Source of the DNA: Tamlana carrageenivorans
Lineage (GTDB): Bacteria; Bacteroidota; Bacteroidia; Flavobacteriales; Flavobacteriaceae
Direction of reading: 5' to 3'
NCBI RefSeq assembly: GCF_002893765.1
Contig: NZ_CP025938.1
Coordinates: 372,001-436,000 of the forward strand
DNA length: 64,000 nucleotides
This document shows, piece by piece, positions 33,353 through 42,049 of this stretch (position 1 is its first letter; each line of letters starts with the position of its first letter). A program made the translations under genes and the position numbers. The notes under the pieces were generated by a model. That model had not been told where the DNA came from and did no database searches. It was given only the letters and a program-made list of their open reading frames with translations.

Positions 33353-34731
33353 TACTGTTCTAATTCTGGTTGATACGAAATGGCATTTTTATCTGTAATA
33401 AATAAATTACAAAGTCCTGCAATAATTAAACTTAGCCCAGCCACTAGCATGGCATTAATAGCTTCTTCTCCTAACAAATTGGAAATAAAATTGATTCCTC
33501 CAATAGCTGCAATAATTTGCGGAATCACGATAAACATGTTAAAAATGCCCATTATCACTCCCATTTTATTCGGGTCTACCGAACTAGAGAGCATGGCATA
33601 TGGCATAGACAAAATGCTACCCCAGGCAATACCTACAAGAATAAATGAGTATTTCAAAAAACTTGGTGATGGCACATAATACATAGTTAAAAACCCAATA
33701 CCACCTAGGATGAGTGAAAACATGTGTACATATTTTCGATTAATGCGTTTTTTAGAGGTATAAAAAGCTAAAACCAATGCAAAAGCCATTGAAGATAAGC
33801 CATAAACACCCATAGATGATCCTACAAGATTGGATGCTTTTTGAAAGGCTGTATTTTCGGCATCAAAAGCGGCGGCTTGTTCAGGAATTGAAATATCGTA
33901 AGCCGATTCGATTGGAGCAGGTGTATGAAATACATGCTCTGTTAAAGCCGGGTTTGCCAAACTCCACATAGTAAAAAAAGCAAACCAGCTGAAAAATTGA
34001 ATAAGCCCCAATTTTTTCATAGTGGAAGGCATGTTACTAATATTGTTTAGAATGTCTGAAACAAATCTGTTTTTTTGAGCTTTCTCCTTTTCAAAAGCTT
34101 CCATATCCTCGGGAGGATATTCTGTAGTTGTAAAAACGGTATACAATATACTAAGCAGAAACACTACCGCTCCAATACCAAAGGCTACTTTAACCGACAT
34201 AGGCACAACACCCATTGGGGCTGCATCACTAACGCCAAGCTTAGATACCATCCAAGGTAAATTACTAGCTACCCAGGTTCCAATGCCAATAATTAAGGTT
34301 TGTACCACAAAGCCATAAGACCGCTGAGAATCGGGTAATTTGTCGGCTACCAATGCACGAAAAGGCTCCATGGATACATTAATTGAAGCATCTAAAATCC
34401 AAAGAAAACCAGCTGCTATCCAAAGTGTAGGTGAATGTGGCACGAGAATTAAAGCAAAGGAACTCAAAACGGCTCCTATAAGGAAATAGGGTCTTCGGCG
34501 GCCCCAACGTGTACTCCACGTGCGGTCGCTTAAATAACCAATGATGGGTTGAACCAGTAAACCGGTTAAAGGTGCTGCAATCCACAACAAAGGGATGGCG
34601 TCTTTATCGGCTCCAAGGGTTTGGAAAATTCGAGACATAAAGCCTCCTTGTAATGCAAATCCGAATTGTATTCCTAGAAAACCGAAACTCATGTTCCAAA
34701 TTTCCCAGAAACTAAGGGTGCGCTTTTTCAT
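33352..34731 (-). CDS. MFS sugar transporter (probable maltose importer)
   Basis: The 459-aa protein has 12 predicted membrane helices. The loop SDRTWSTRWGRRRPYFLIG between helices 2 and 3 is the signature of the MFS branch that includes plant sucrose carriers and SLC45 proteins, which are proton-coupled disaccharide transporters. FGFALQGGFMSRIFQTLGA is the first helix. Placement at the head of an operon with pgmB, maltose phosphorylase, SusB and SusA suggests that it carries maltose or short maltodextrins across the inner membrane. It has a -7 box at 34827-34834 and a leader with two adjacent inverted repeats. Confidence 0.88.
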   Translation of the reverse strand: MKKRTLSFWEIWNMSFGFLGIQFGFALQGGFMSRIFQTLGADKDAIPLLWIAAPLTGLLVQPIIGYLSDRTWSTRWGRRRPYFLIGAVLSSFALILVPHSPTLWIAAGFLWILDASINVSMEPFRALVADKLPDSQRSYGFVVQTLIIGIGTWVASNLPWMVSKLGVSDAAPMGVVPMSVKVAFGIGAVVFLLSILYTVFTTTEYPPEDMEAFEKEKAQKNRFVSDILNNISNMPSTMKKLGLIQFFSWFAFFTMWSLANPALTEHVFHTPAPIESAYDISIPEQAAAFDAENTAFQKASNLVGSSMGVYGLSSMAFALVLAFYTSKKRINRKYVHMFSLILGGIGFLTMYYVPSPSFLKYSFILVGIAWGSILSMPYAMLSSSVDPNKMGVIMGIFNMFIVIPQIIAAIGGINFISNLLGEEAINAMLVAGLSLIIAGLCNLFITDKNAISYQPELEQ

Positions 34732-34732
34732 T

Positions 34733-34785
34733 AATAGTATATTTAGTTGAATACTATTTGATAAGCGAAAAAAATACTTATCAAA
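34733..34785 (-). promoter_or_regulatory. Two adjacent inverted repeats in the transporter operon leader
   Basis: AATAGTAT (34733-34740) mirrors ATACTATT (34751-34758) over a 10-nt loop. TTTGATAAG (34757-34765) mirrors CTTATCAAA (34777-34785) over 11 nt. The arms overlap by two bases, so only one hairpin can be complete at a time. They begin 2 bp before the start codon and may form operator sites or alternate leader RNA structures. Confidence 0.4.
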
Positions 34786-34795
34786 ACTTATTAGT

Positions 34796-34813
34796 GAGAA
34801 GTAAAAATATAAG
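34796..34813. promoter_or_regulatory. 18-bp element shared with the susC upstream region
   Basis: GAGAAGTAAAAATATAAG occurs here and again, base for base, at 36091-36108 before susC. Here it sits between the -7 box and the start of the transporter operon, in opposite orientation relative to the gene. It may be a common regulatory site of the two halves of the locus. Confidence 0.4.
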
Positions 34814-34826
34814 TCTTGATATGCGG

Positions 34827-34834
34827 CAAATATA
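34827..34834 (-). promoter_or_regulatory. -7 box (TATATTTG) of the transporter operon
   Basis: On the minus strand TATATTTG fits TAnnTTTG. It predicts a leader of about 90 nt before the ATG at 34731, which contains the 18-bp element and the two inverted repeats. Confidence 0.5.
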
Positions 34835-34864
34835 CAAAAGTTTTTTATTCGACCATGTTAAAAT

Positions 34865-35905
34865 TTATTTTGTTGACTCACGTTCAATCAATTCGGTCTC
34901 TATAACTACCGTTCTTACAGGGTCTTCGGAAGATTCACTTTCAATCTTTTCAATAATTAACGAGGCTGCAACTTCACCTATTTTATGTCCGTATTGGGTT
35001 ACGGTACTTAAACTTGGGGTGGCATGTCTAGATAATACACCATCGGTAAAACCTATAACTTGAAGATCTTCTGGAATACGTTTCCCTAAATTTCTGGCCG
35101 CCTTCATAGCGGTAACCGCATACAGTTCATTAACAGCAAAAACGCCGTCTATATTTGGGTTCATTAAAAACAAGGCTTTGATTTCCTTTTCTAAAACATC
35201 AATATAATCTTCGGAAACTAATTTGTCGTCTACTTTTAAAATGAGATTGGCCTCGGTAGTAATTTCATGCTTATTTAAAGCTTCAATATAACCTTGAGTT
35301 CTTAACCTTCCAACACTTATATAGTCCATAGTGGTTATCAAAGCAATATGTTTACAGTTATTGGCAATCAGTTTATTTACGGCTTTTTTTGCAGCTTCCA
35401 CATCATCTATAATCACTTTATCACAACGAATTTCGCTTACCACCCTATCGAACATCACAATGGGCATACCTTGGTTAATCGTCTCATTTAAATGATGATA
35501 ATCCTGTTTTAATAGGGTTTCTTTAGAAATGGACATGATAAAACCATCAATACTGCCACTAGCTAACATTTCCATATTAATCACTTCTTTATCAAAAGAC
35601 TCGTTAGACAAGCCCACAATTACATTGTAGCCTTTTTTGTTAGCTAGATGTTCTATGCCTTGAATCACCCTTGTGAAAAAATGATGTACAATTTCAGGAA
35701 TAATTATACCTATGGTTTTTGTCTTTCTGTTTTTTAAACTTAAAGCAATATTGTTGGGTTTGTAGTTATAATACTTGGCAAAAGCCTGGATTTTCTCTTT
35801 AGTTTCTTCACTAATTTCGTGACTACCTTTTAAAGCTTTAGATACGGTACCTATAGACACACCCAATTCCTTGGCGATTTGCTTTAAAGTTATTTTACGT
35901 TTCAT
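34865..35905 (-). CDS. LacI-family transcriptional regulator of the alpha-glucan locus
   Basis: The 346-aa product starts at ATG 35905 (MKRKITLKQIAKELGVSIGTVSKALKG); a TTG six codons earlier is in frame but not needed. The first 25 residues are a LacI helix-turn-helix, followed by the hinge helix YKPNNIALSLKNRKT and a periplasmic-binding-protein-type effector domain (IGIIIPEIVHHFFTRVIQGIE...). It probably senses a maltodextrin and controls the divergent susC operon and the adjacent transporter operon, like MalR-type regulators in other bacteria. A candidate site, AACG-N4-CGTT, lies at 36022-36033 between this gene and susC. No SusR-type regulator is present in the locus. Confidence 0.9.
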   Translation of the reverse strand: MKRKITLKQIAKELGVSIGTVSKALKGSHEISEETKEKIQAFAKYYNYKPNNIALSLKNRKTKTIGIIIPEIVHHFFTRVIQGIEHLANKKGYNVIVGLSNESFDKEVINMEMLASGSIDGFIMSISKETLLKQDYHHLNETINQGMPIVMFDRVVSEIRCDKVIIDDVEAAKKAVNKLIANNCKHIALITTMDYISVGRLRTQGYIEALNKHEITTEANLILKVDDKLVSEDYIDVLEKEIKALFLMNPNIDGVFAVNELYAVTAMKAARNLGKRIPEDLQVIGFTDGVLSRHATPSLSTVTQYGHKIGEVAASLIIEKIESESSEDPVRTVVIETELIERESTK

Positions 35906-36021
35906 GTTTCGCTTTTTATTCAAGTAAAGATATTAGTTTAAACACAAAAAAATGTAATATTAACACATTCTTAATTTTTAAGCCTAAAATTACTATAAAT
36001 TAAAAAACTTACTAACACGCA

Positions 36022-36033
36022 AACGTTTTCGTT
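36022..36033. promoter_or_regulatory. Candidate LacI-type operator AACGTTTTCGTT
   Basis: The arms AACG and CGTT are inverted around four bases, and the site lies in the divergent gap between the LacI-type gene and susC. LacI-family operators often have CG-centred arms like this. Only one copy was seen. Confidence 0.35.
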
Positions 36034-36090
36034 AAGAATTTCGTAAACAATAATTCTTTTTTAACATTCTGTTTACATAATTTTAACCTC

Positions 36091-36108
36091 GAGAAGTAAA
36101 AATATAAG
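36091..36108. promoter_or_regulatory. 18-bp element shared with the transporter operon leader
   Basis: GAGAAGTAAAAATATAAG, identical to 34796-34813, lies 38-55 bp before the susC start. Confidence 0.4.
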
Positions 36109-36145
36109 CAACCAACTTAACTAAATACACACTTAAATTAATCGT

Positions 36146-39067
36146 ATGAAGACACTTATTAATAGTTTATTACTCACACTGTTTTTTGCCCCAGCCTTCG
36201 TATTGGCGCAAAATACCGTTAGCGGAATGGTAACGGAGGCCGGAACTAATATTCCCATAGCCGGTGTAAACATAATCGTTAAAGGCACCACCACGGGTAC
36301 AGTAACCGATTTTGATGGAAATTTCTCCCTACAAGTTAACAAAGGCAACATTTTAGAGTTTTCTTTTATAGGCTTTGTTTCCCAAGAAATCACTTATAAC
36401 GGCCAAGCAATCCTTAATATAGAGATGAAAGAAGACACCGCCATGTTAGATGAAGTCGTTGTTATTGGATATGGTACCGCTAAAAAAGAAGATGTTACTG
36501 GCGCTGCCGATTTAGTAACAACAAAAGACTTTAACCAAGGCCCTATTGTTAACGCGCCTCAATTAATTCAAGGTAAAGTTGCAGGGGTATCGGTAACCTC
36601 TAGTAGTGGAGCGCCTGGCGACGGACAAGAAATTAGAATTCGTGGAAACAGCTCGCTTTCACTTAACAACAACCCTTTAATTGTATTGGATGGTATTCCA
36701 TTAGACCAAGGTGGTATTGGTGGTTCTAGAAATCCGTTAAACTTGGTGAATCCTAATGACATTGAAAGCATGACCGTTTTAAAAGATGCCTCTGCAACTT
36801 CAATTTACGGGTCTCGTGCTGCCAATGGGGTGATTATCGTAACCACTAAAAAAGGGAAATCATCAGATTTTAAATTCAACTTTAACACCTTAACTTCTGT
36901 AGGAACTCCTATTGCTAAACTAGATGTTTTAAATGCAGAAGAGTTTAGACAAGTAGTACCAACCCTTCCAAGAGCAGACGCAACAACTTTAAGCCTTTTA
37001 AAAAATTACGACACCGATTGGCAAGATGAAATTTACGGCAATGCCTATGGGCAAGACCACTCGTTTAGTGCTTTAGGCGCTGCTTGGGGCGTACCCATGA
37101 GAGCTTCGGTATCATATACCGATTATGGTGGTATTTTAAAACGTGATAGTTTCAAAAGAACTACGGGTTCTATTAGCTTGACACCAAAACTATTTGACGA
37201 TCATTTAAAGATAGAATTAAACGCAAGAGGTAATTATACCGAAAACTTTTTTGCCAATAGAGATGCCATCGGTTCTGCCAGTTCGTATGCGCCTACCGAA
37301 CCAGTTTACGATACTAATTCTCCGTTTGCAGGATATTCGTCTTGGACTGAAGCCAACGGACTTAAACCTAGCTTAGCAGGTACTAACCCAGTTGCTTTAT
37401 TAAACTTAAAAGATGACGAATCGGAAGTAAGACGCCTTATCATGAATGCTAAATTAGATTATAAATTGCATTTTTTCGAAGATCTTACAGCGACGGTAAA
37501 TGTGGGACTTGACAAATCAAACAGTCATGGGCGTACTAACACCTCAGAATTTATGCCAACCACAGATCCTACTTGGGACGGGGCGAATACTAAATTCGAA
37601 AACGAAACAACAAACCAACTTTTTGACGCGTATCTTACCTACAACAACACCTTTAACGAGGTTCATGATATAACAGCCGTTGCAGGGTATTCTTATCAAT
37701 CTTTTGAGTACGACAACTATAGCTACGATAGCATAGATGAAGCGAACAAGGTAACCTACGAATTTATAGACAAATCGAAAAACGTATTGCTTTCTTATTT
37801 CGGGCGATTGAATTACGATTATGATGGGCGCTATTTAGTTACAGCAACCTTAAGAGCTGATGCCTCTTCAAAATTAAACCCAGATGATCGTTGGGGGTAC
37901 TTTCCTTCGATAGCCTTAGCTTGGAATATTCATAATGAATCTTTTTTAGAAGATTTGAATTTTAACGAACTGAAATTAAGAGTGGGATATGGTGAAGTTG
38001 GAAACGTTAACGGTTTACCCGATTACTTATTTTTAACGCGATATACAGGCAGTCAATCTAGTGCCAACTACCAATTTGGTAATATTTTTTACCAAACCTA
38101 TAGACCAGATCCTATTAACCCGGATTTACGTTGGGAGGTCGGTAATACACTTAACGTTGGTATAGATTACAGCTTCTTAGACCGAAGAATTTCAGGCTCA
38201 TTAAATGGATACATAAAACAAACAAAAGACTTAATCGCTTCAGCAACTATTGATCCTTTTACCAATTTTGGCAGCAGAATTGAAAAAAACATTGGAGATA
38301 TGGAAAACAAAGGGGTTGAATTCGCTGTAAATGTTGTTCCAATTAGAACAGAAGATTTTGAATGGTCTATTAACTACAACATTGCAGTAAACGATAACAA
38401 AATCACCAATTTACCTTTCGATCAACAAACTGGTAATATAAGTGGAGGAACTGGGAATCAAGTTCAAATTCATACCGAAGGAGAAGCTCCATATAGTTTT
38501 TTTGTATTTGAACAAGTTTACGATGCTAACGGAAAGCCTATTGAAGGCGCTTATGTAGACCGAAACGGAGACAATGTAATTAACGACGAAGATAAGTACA
38601 TCTACAAAAACCCTTATGCTGATGTGATTATGGGATTAAACACCAATTTGAATTATAAAAAATGGGATCTATCCGTAATTACGAGAGCGAACTTAGGAAA
38701 TTATGCTTACAACAATATCGCTTCGGCTAGTTCTTATTCCAATAATATCATTCCTACAACAAACAACTATCTAACTAATGTTCATTCAAGTTATTTAGAT
38801 AATGGCTTTGTATTTCCTACCGATGAAAATTTTAGAAGTGATCACTTTGTTCAAGATGCCTCTTTCTTTAAAATTGACAACATAACTTTAGGATACACAA
38901 TTGATGATGCTATTAAAAACAGTAGTTTCAGATTATATGGCTCAGTTCAAAACTTGCTAATAGTTACAGACTATGATGGTTTAGACCCAGAAATTAATGG
39001 CGGTATTGATAATAATTTCTACCCAAGACCAAGAACATTCGTATTAGGACTTAACGTTAGCTTTTAA
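36146..39067 (+). CDS. susC: SusC-like TonB-dependent outer-membrane transporter
   Basis: The 973-aa protein has a signal peptide (LINSLLLTLFFAPAFVLAQ), then a carboxypeptidase-like regulatory domain (NTVSGMVTEAGTNIPIAGVNIIVKGTTTGTVTDFDGNF). A TonB-box-like stretch (LDEVVVIGYG) and a plug domain with the SusC signature (LIQGKVAGVSVTSSSGAPGDGQEIRIRG, LIVLDGIPL) follow. The rest is a 22-strand-type barrel ending FVLGLNVSF. With SusD it imports bound malto-oligosaccharides across the outer membrane using TonB energy. It is the first gene of the plus-strand operon, divergent from the LacI-type gene. Confidence 0.96.
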   Translation: MKTLINSLLLTLFFAPAFVLAQNTVSGMVTEAGTNIPIAGVNIIVKGTTTGTVTDFDGNFSLQVNKGNILEFSFIGFVSQEITYNGQAILNIEMKEDTAMLDEVVVIGYGTAKKEDVTGAADLVTTKDFNQGPIVNAPQLIQGKVAGVSVTSSSGAPGDGQEIRIRGNSSLSLNNNPLIVLDGIPLDQGGIGGSRNPLNLVNPNDIESMTVLKDASATSIYGSRAANGVIIVTTKKGKSSDFKFNFNTLTSVGTPIAKLDVLNAEEFRQVVPTLPRADATTLSLLKNYDTDWQDEIYGNAYGQDHSFSALGAAWGVPMRASVSYTDYGGILKRDSFKRTTGSISLTPKLFDDHLKIELNARGNYTENFFANRDAIGSASSYAPTEPVYDTNSPFAGYSSWTEANGLKPSLAGTNPVALLNLKDDESEVRRLIMNAKLDYKLHFFEDLTATVNVGLDKSNSHGRTNTSEFMPTTDPTWDGANTKFENETTNQLFDAYLTYNNTFNEVHDITAVAGYSYQSFEYDNYSYDSIDEANKVTYEFIDKSKNVLLSYFGRLNYDYDGRYLVTATLRADASSKLNPDDRWGYFPSIALAWNIHNESFLEDLNFNELKLRVGYGEVGNVNGLPDYLFLTRYTGSQSSANYQFGNIFYQTYRPDPINPDLRWEVGNTLNVGIDYSFLDRRISGSLNGYIKQTKDLIASATIDPFTNFGSRIEKNIGDMENKGVEFAVNVVPIRTEDFEWSINYNIAVNDNKITNLPFDQQTGNISGGTGNQVQIHTEGEAPYSFFVFEQVYDANGKPIEGAYVDRNGDNVINDEDKYIYKNPYADVIMGLNTNLNYKKWDLSVITRANLGNYAYNNIASASSYSNNIIPTTNNYLTNVHSSYLDNGFVFPTDENFRSDHFVQDASFFKIDNITLGYTIDDAIKNSSFRLYGSVQNLLIVTDYDGLDPEINGGIDNNFYPRPRTFVLGLNVSF

Positions 39068-39077
39068 ACATTGACTT

Positions 39078-40655
39078 ATGAAAAATATTATAAAAAAATT
39101 CATTCCTATTTTAACGATCTCGATTGCATTGGTATCATGCCATGCTGATTTAGATCAAGACCCAATAGACCCAGATAGCTTTACAGAACAAGATGTATTT
39201 GCTAATACTACTGAAGCCAAAGGCGCCTTAGCAAAATTATATGCCAGTTTAGCCTTAACCGGTCAAAATGGTGGCGACGATGGTTCTCCAGATATTAGTG
39301 ACATAAACCAAGGGTTTTCACAATACACACGTATGCTGTTTAACCTTAACGAAATTACAACAGATCACGCTGTTGTAGGTTGGGGCGATCCAGGATTGCC
39401 TGATTTACACGGTATGTTTTGGACTGCAAATAACGATTTTACAGGTGCTATGTACTTACGTTTAGCCCAAGAAGTTTCATTTTGTAATTCTTTTATCTCA
39501 AACGCCTCAGCCTTGCAAGATACCGAAGCTCAAACCTTTATTGCTGAAGCTAGATTCTTAAGAGCTTTTGCGTATTACAACTTAATTGATTTCTTTGGGG
39601 ATGTACCATTACTAACTCAAATTTCAACAGAGCTACCAACTCAAAGTAGTAGAACCGAAATTTTTGATTTTGTAGAGTCTGAATTATTAGATATTCAAAA
39701 TCTACTACCTGAAAGTCAAGCCAACGAATATGGTCGCGTAGATCGCGTTGCGGCATGGGCTTTATTATCAAGATTATATTTAAATGCTGAAGTTTGGACT
39801 GGAACTTCTCGATTCGACGAATGTATTACATTTTCTAATGAAGTGATAAACTCATCTTACAGCTTAAACACAAATGATGCTAATGGAAATGGTACGGCGT
39901 ATGATGAATTATTCTTAGCCGACAACCATTCTAACGGTGCACAAAACGAATTCATTTTCACTATTAATTTTGATGGGATTTCTTCTACTACCTACGGCGG
40001 AACAACATTTTTAATACACGCTGCAGTAGGTGGTTCTATGGATCCTGCAGCCTATGGTATTAATGGAGGTTGGGGTGGTAACCGTATTACATCAGCATTA
40101 GTTCAAAAATTCCAAGCAAACGATATGCGTGCTATGTGGTATACAGATGGGCAGTCTCTAGAAATTTCAAGTATCCCAACTTTCACAGATGGGTACGCTT
40201 GTGTAAAATTTAAAAACATCGATTCTAACGGTGTTCAAGGAAACGACAAACGTGGTGAATTTACAGATCCAGATTTAGCCATTATGCGTCTTCCAGAAAT
40301 TTACCTGAATTACGCAGAAGCCACTTTACGTGGAGGTAGCGGTAATTTAACTACAGCAGTAGATTTAATCAATCAACTTAGAACGCGTGCATATGGTAAT
40401 ACCTCTGGTAATATTTCTGCAGCTAACTTGGATTTAAATTTTGTTTTAGACGAACGCTCTAGAGAATTATACTGGGAAGGTCAAAGACGTACAGATTTAA
40501 TTCGCTACAACTATTTTACATCCGATAGTTATGTGTGGCCTTTTAAAGGGAATCAAGCAGATGGCACAGGAACAGATTCGTTTAGAAACCTTTTCCCTAT
40601 TCCTAACAACACCATTTTAATCAACCCGAACTTAACACAAAACCCAGGATACTAA
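39078..40655 (+). CDS. susD: SusD-like surface glycan-binding lipoprotein
   Basis: The 525-aa lipoprotein has the lipobox SCHADLDQDP (Cys 21). It shows the RagB/SusD fold: an N-terminal TPR-rich half (AEARFLRAFAYYNLIDFFGDVPLL) and the C-terminal conserved regions RLPEIYLNYAEATLRGG and LDERSRELYWEGQRRTDLIRYNYF. SusD forms the lid of the SusC barrel and binds helical alpha-glucan at the cell surface. It starts 10 bp after susC. Length and motif order are typical. Confidence 0.95.
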   Translation: MKNIIKKFIPILTISIALVSCHADLDQDPIDPDSFTEQDVFANTTEAKGALAKLYASLALTGQNGGDDGSPDISDINQGFSQYTRMLFNLNEITTDHAVVGWGDPGLPDLHGMFWTANNDFTGAMYLRLAQEVSFCNSFISNASALQDTEAQTFIAEARFLRAFAYYNLIDFFGDVPLLTQISTELPTQSSRTEIFDFVESELLDIQNLLPESQANEYGRVDRVAAWALLSRLYLNAEVWTGTSRFDECITFSNEVINSSYSLNTNDANGNGTAYDELFLADNHSNGAQNEFIFTINFDGISSTTYGGTTFLIHAAVGGSMDPAAYGINGGWGGNRITSALVQKFQANDMRAMWYTDGQSLEISSIPTFTDGYACVKFKNIDSNGVQGNDKRGEFTDPDLAIMRLPEIYLNYAEATLRGGSGNLTTAVDLINQLRTRAYGNTSGNISAANLDLNFVLDERSRELYWEGQRRTDLIRYNYFTSDSYVWPFKGNQADGTGTDSFRNLFPIPNNTILINPNLTQNPGY

Positions 40656-40673
40656 CATAAAAAACACACTAAT

Positions 40674-41990
40674 ATGAAAAATATAATTTCAAAGTTATTT
40701 AGTATAATGTTAGTAAGTTTAGCATTATATAGCTGCAGTATGGACGACACAAACACAGTGCTAAATCCTACTGCAACAACAGAGCTCTCTGCTTCCGAAA
40801 GCGAACTTGTTCTACTTAAAGAAAACGAAGGTAGTGATGCCTTATCGCTTAATTGGACGAAACCAGATTATGGCTATAATGCAACGCCTGAATACATCGT
40901 ATACTTCGATATTGCTGGAAATTATTTTAAAAACGCCGTTAAAAGAGAAGTTGGTGACAACCTAGAATATTCGCTATTAACCGAACAACTTAATACGATA
41001 TTACAAACGCTGGAAGTTGAACCTGAAACAAAAACAACCCTAGATGTAAAAGTTGAAGGTATTATAGGAACTTTTGAAATTGCTGCTGTATCTAACACTA
41101 ACGCTATAGATGTTACAGGTTATGCCAATATATTAGACTTATCATCAGATTGGGGGCTTGTTGGTAGTGCAACCGTTAATGGTTGGGATGGACCAGATAT
41201 GCCATTCTACAAAACAAGTGATCAAGATATTTTTGCGGCCTATGTTACATTAATGGATGGTGAAATTAAAATTAGACAAGATAATAGTTGGGATGTAAAC
41301 TATGGCGATACGGGTGCAGATGGTACTTTAGAACCTGGTGGAGACAATATTATTGTTACTGCAGGAACTTACAAGGTTACTTTCAATTACGGCACATTAA
41401 CTTATAGCATAGAACCCTACACTTGGGGCTTAGTAGGCAGTGCAACAACAAACGGCTGGGACGGTCCAGACATGCCTCTTAGCTACGACCCTACTTCAGA
41501 TCAATGGCGTGCCATTGTTAGGCTTACGGAAGGTGAAATGAAATTTAGAAGAAATAACGATTGGAGCTTTAATTACGGTGATACTGGTGCCGATGGATCT
41601 TTAGACGATGGTGGTGATAACATTCTAGTTGAAGCTGGTAATTATCTAGTGACATTAAATTTAAACGATTTAAACTATTCATTAGAGCCTATTGAAAAAC
41701 TTTGGGGGCTTGTTGGAGATGCGACACCTAACGGATGGGATGGTCCAGATACTGTAATGAATTTAAATTATGCTGAAGAAGGTGTTTGGTATTTAAACAA
41801 TGTAACACTTACAAACGGTGCGATGAAGTTTAGGGCAAACAACGATTGGGGCATTAATTACGGAGACGATGGTGCCGATGGAACACTTGAAGATGGTGGT
41901 GCTAATATTGCGATTACAGCAGGTAATTACAATATTGTTTTAAACCTTTCAGACACCAGCAACCCTAAATATTCAATTACAAAAAACTAA
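40674..41990 (+). CDS. SusE/SusF-like surface starch-binding lipoprotein with three repeats
   Basis: The 438-aa product has a lipobox YSC (Cys 21) and an N-terminal SusE-type Ig-like domain (SASESELVLLKENEGSDALSLNWTKPDY). Three tandem repeats of about 90-95 residues follow, each opening WGLVG(S/D)AT-NGWDGPD and containing KxRxxxxWxxNYGDxGADGxLxxGGxNI. The conserved Trp and the charged loop suggest starch-binding modules like those of SusE and SusF. The repeats are close in sequence, so the duplications are fairly recent. It probably helps hold starch at the surface for the secreted amylase encoded next. A strong hairpin separates it from the amylase gene. Confidence 0.88.
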   Translation: MKNIISKLFSIMLVSLALYSCSMDDTNTVLNPTATTELSASESELVLLKENEGSDALSLNWTKPDYGYNATPEYIVYFDIAGNYFKNAVKREVGDNLEYSLLTEQLNTILQTLEVEPETKTTLDVKVEGIIGTFEIAAVSNTNAIDVTGYANILDLSSDWGLVGSATVNGWDGPDMPFYKTSDQDIFAAYVTLMDGEIKIRQDNSWDVNYGDTGADGTLEPGGDNIIVTAGTYKVTFNYGTLTYSIEPYTWGLVGSATTNGWDGPDMPLSYDPTSDQWRAIVRLTEGEMKFRRNNDWSFNYGDTGADGSLDDGGDNILVEAGNYLVTLNLNDLNYSLEPIEKLWGLVGDATPNGWDGPDTVMNLNYAEEGVWYLNNVTLTNGAMKFRANNDWGINYGDDGADGTLEDGGANIAITAGNYNIVLNLSDTSNPKYSITKN

Positions 41991-41997
41991 TCACACG

Positions 41998-42030
41998 AAA
42001 AGGGCTGTAACTAACATTACAGCCCTTTTT
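41998..42030 (+). terminator. Terminator / attenuator between the SusE-like and amylase genes
   Basis: AAAAGGGCTGTAA (41998-42010) pairs with TTACAGCCCTTTT (42016-42028) with a T tail, only 20 bp before the amylase ATG. Since no promoter is visible in those 20 bp, it may tune the amount of amylase message relative to susCDE. Confidence 0.8.
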
Positions 42031-42049
42031 GTCTTTAATTTAAACCCAC

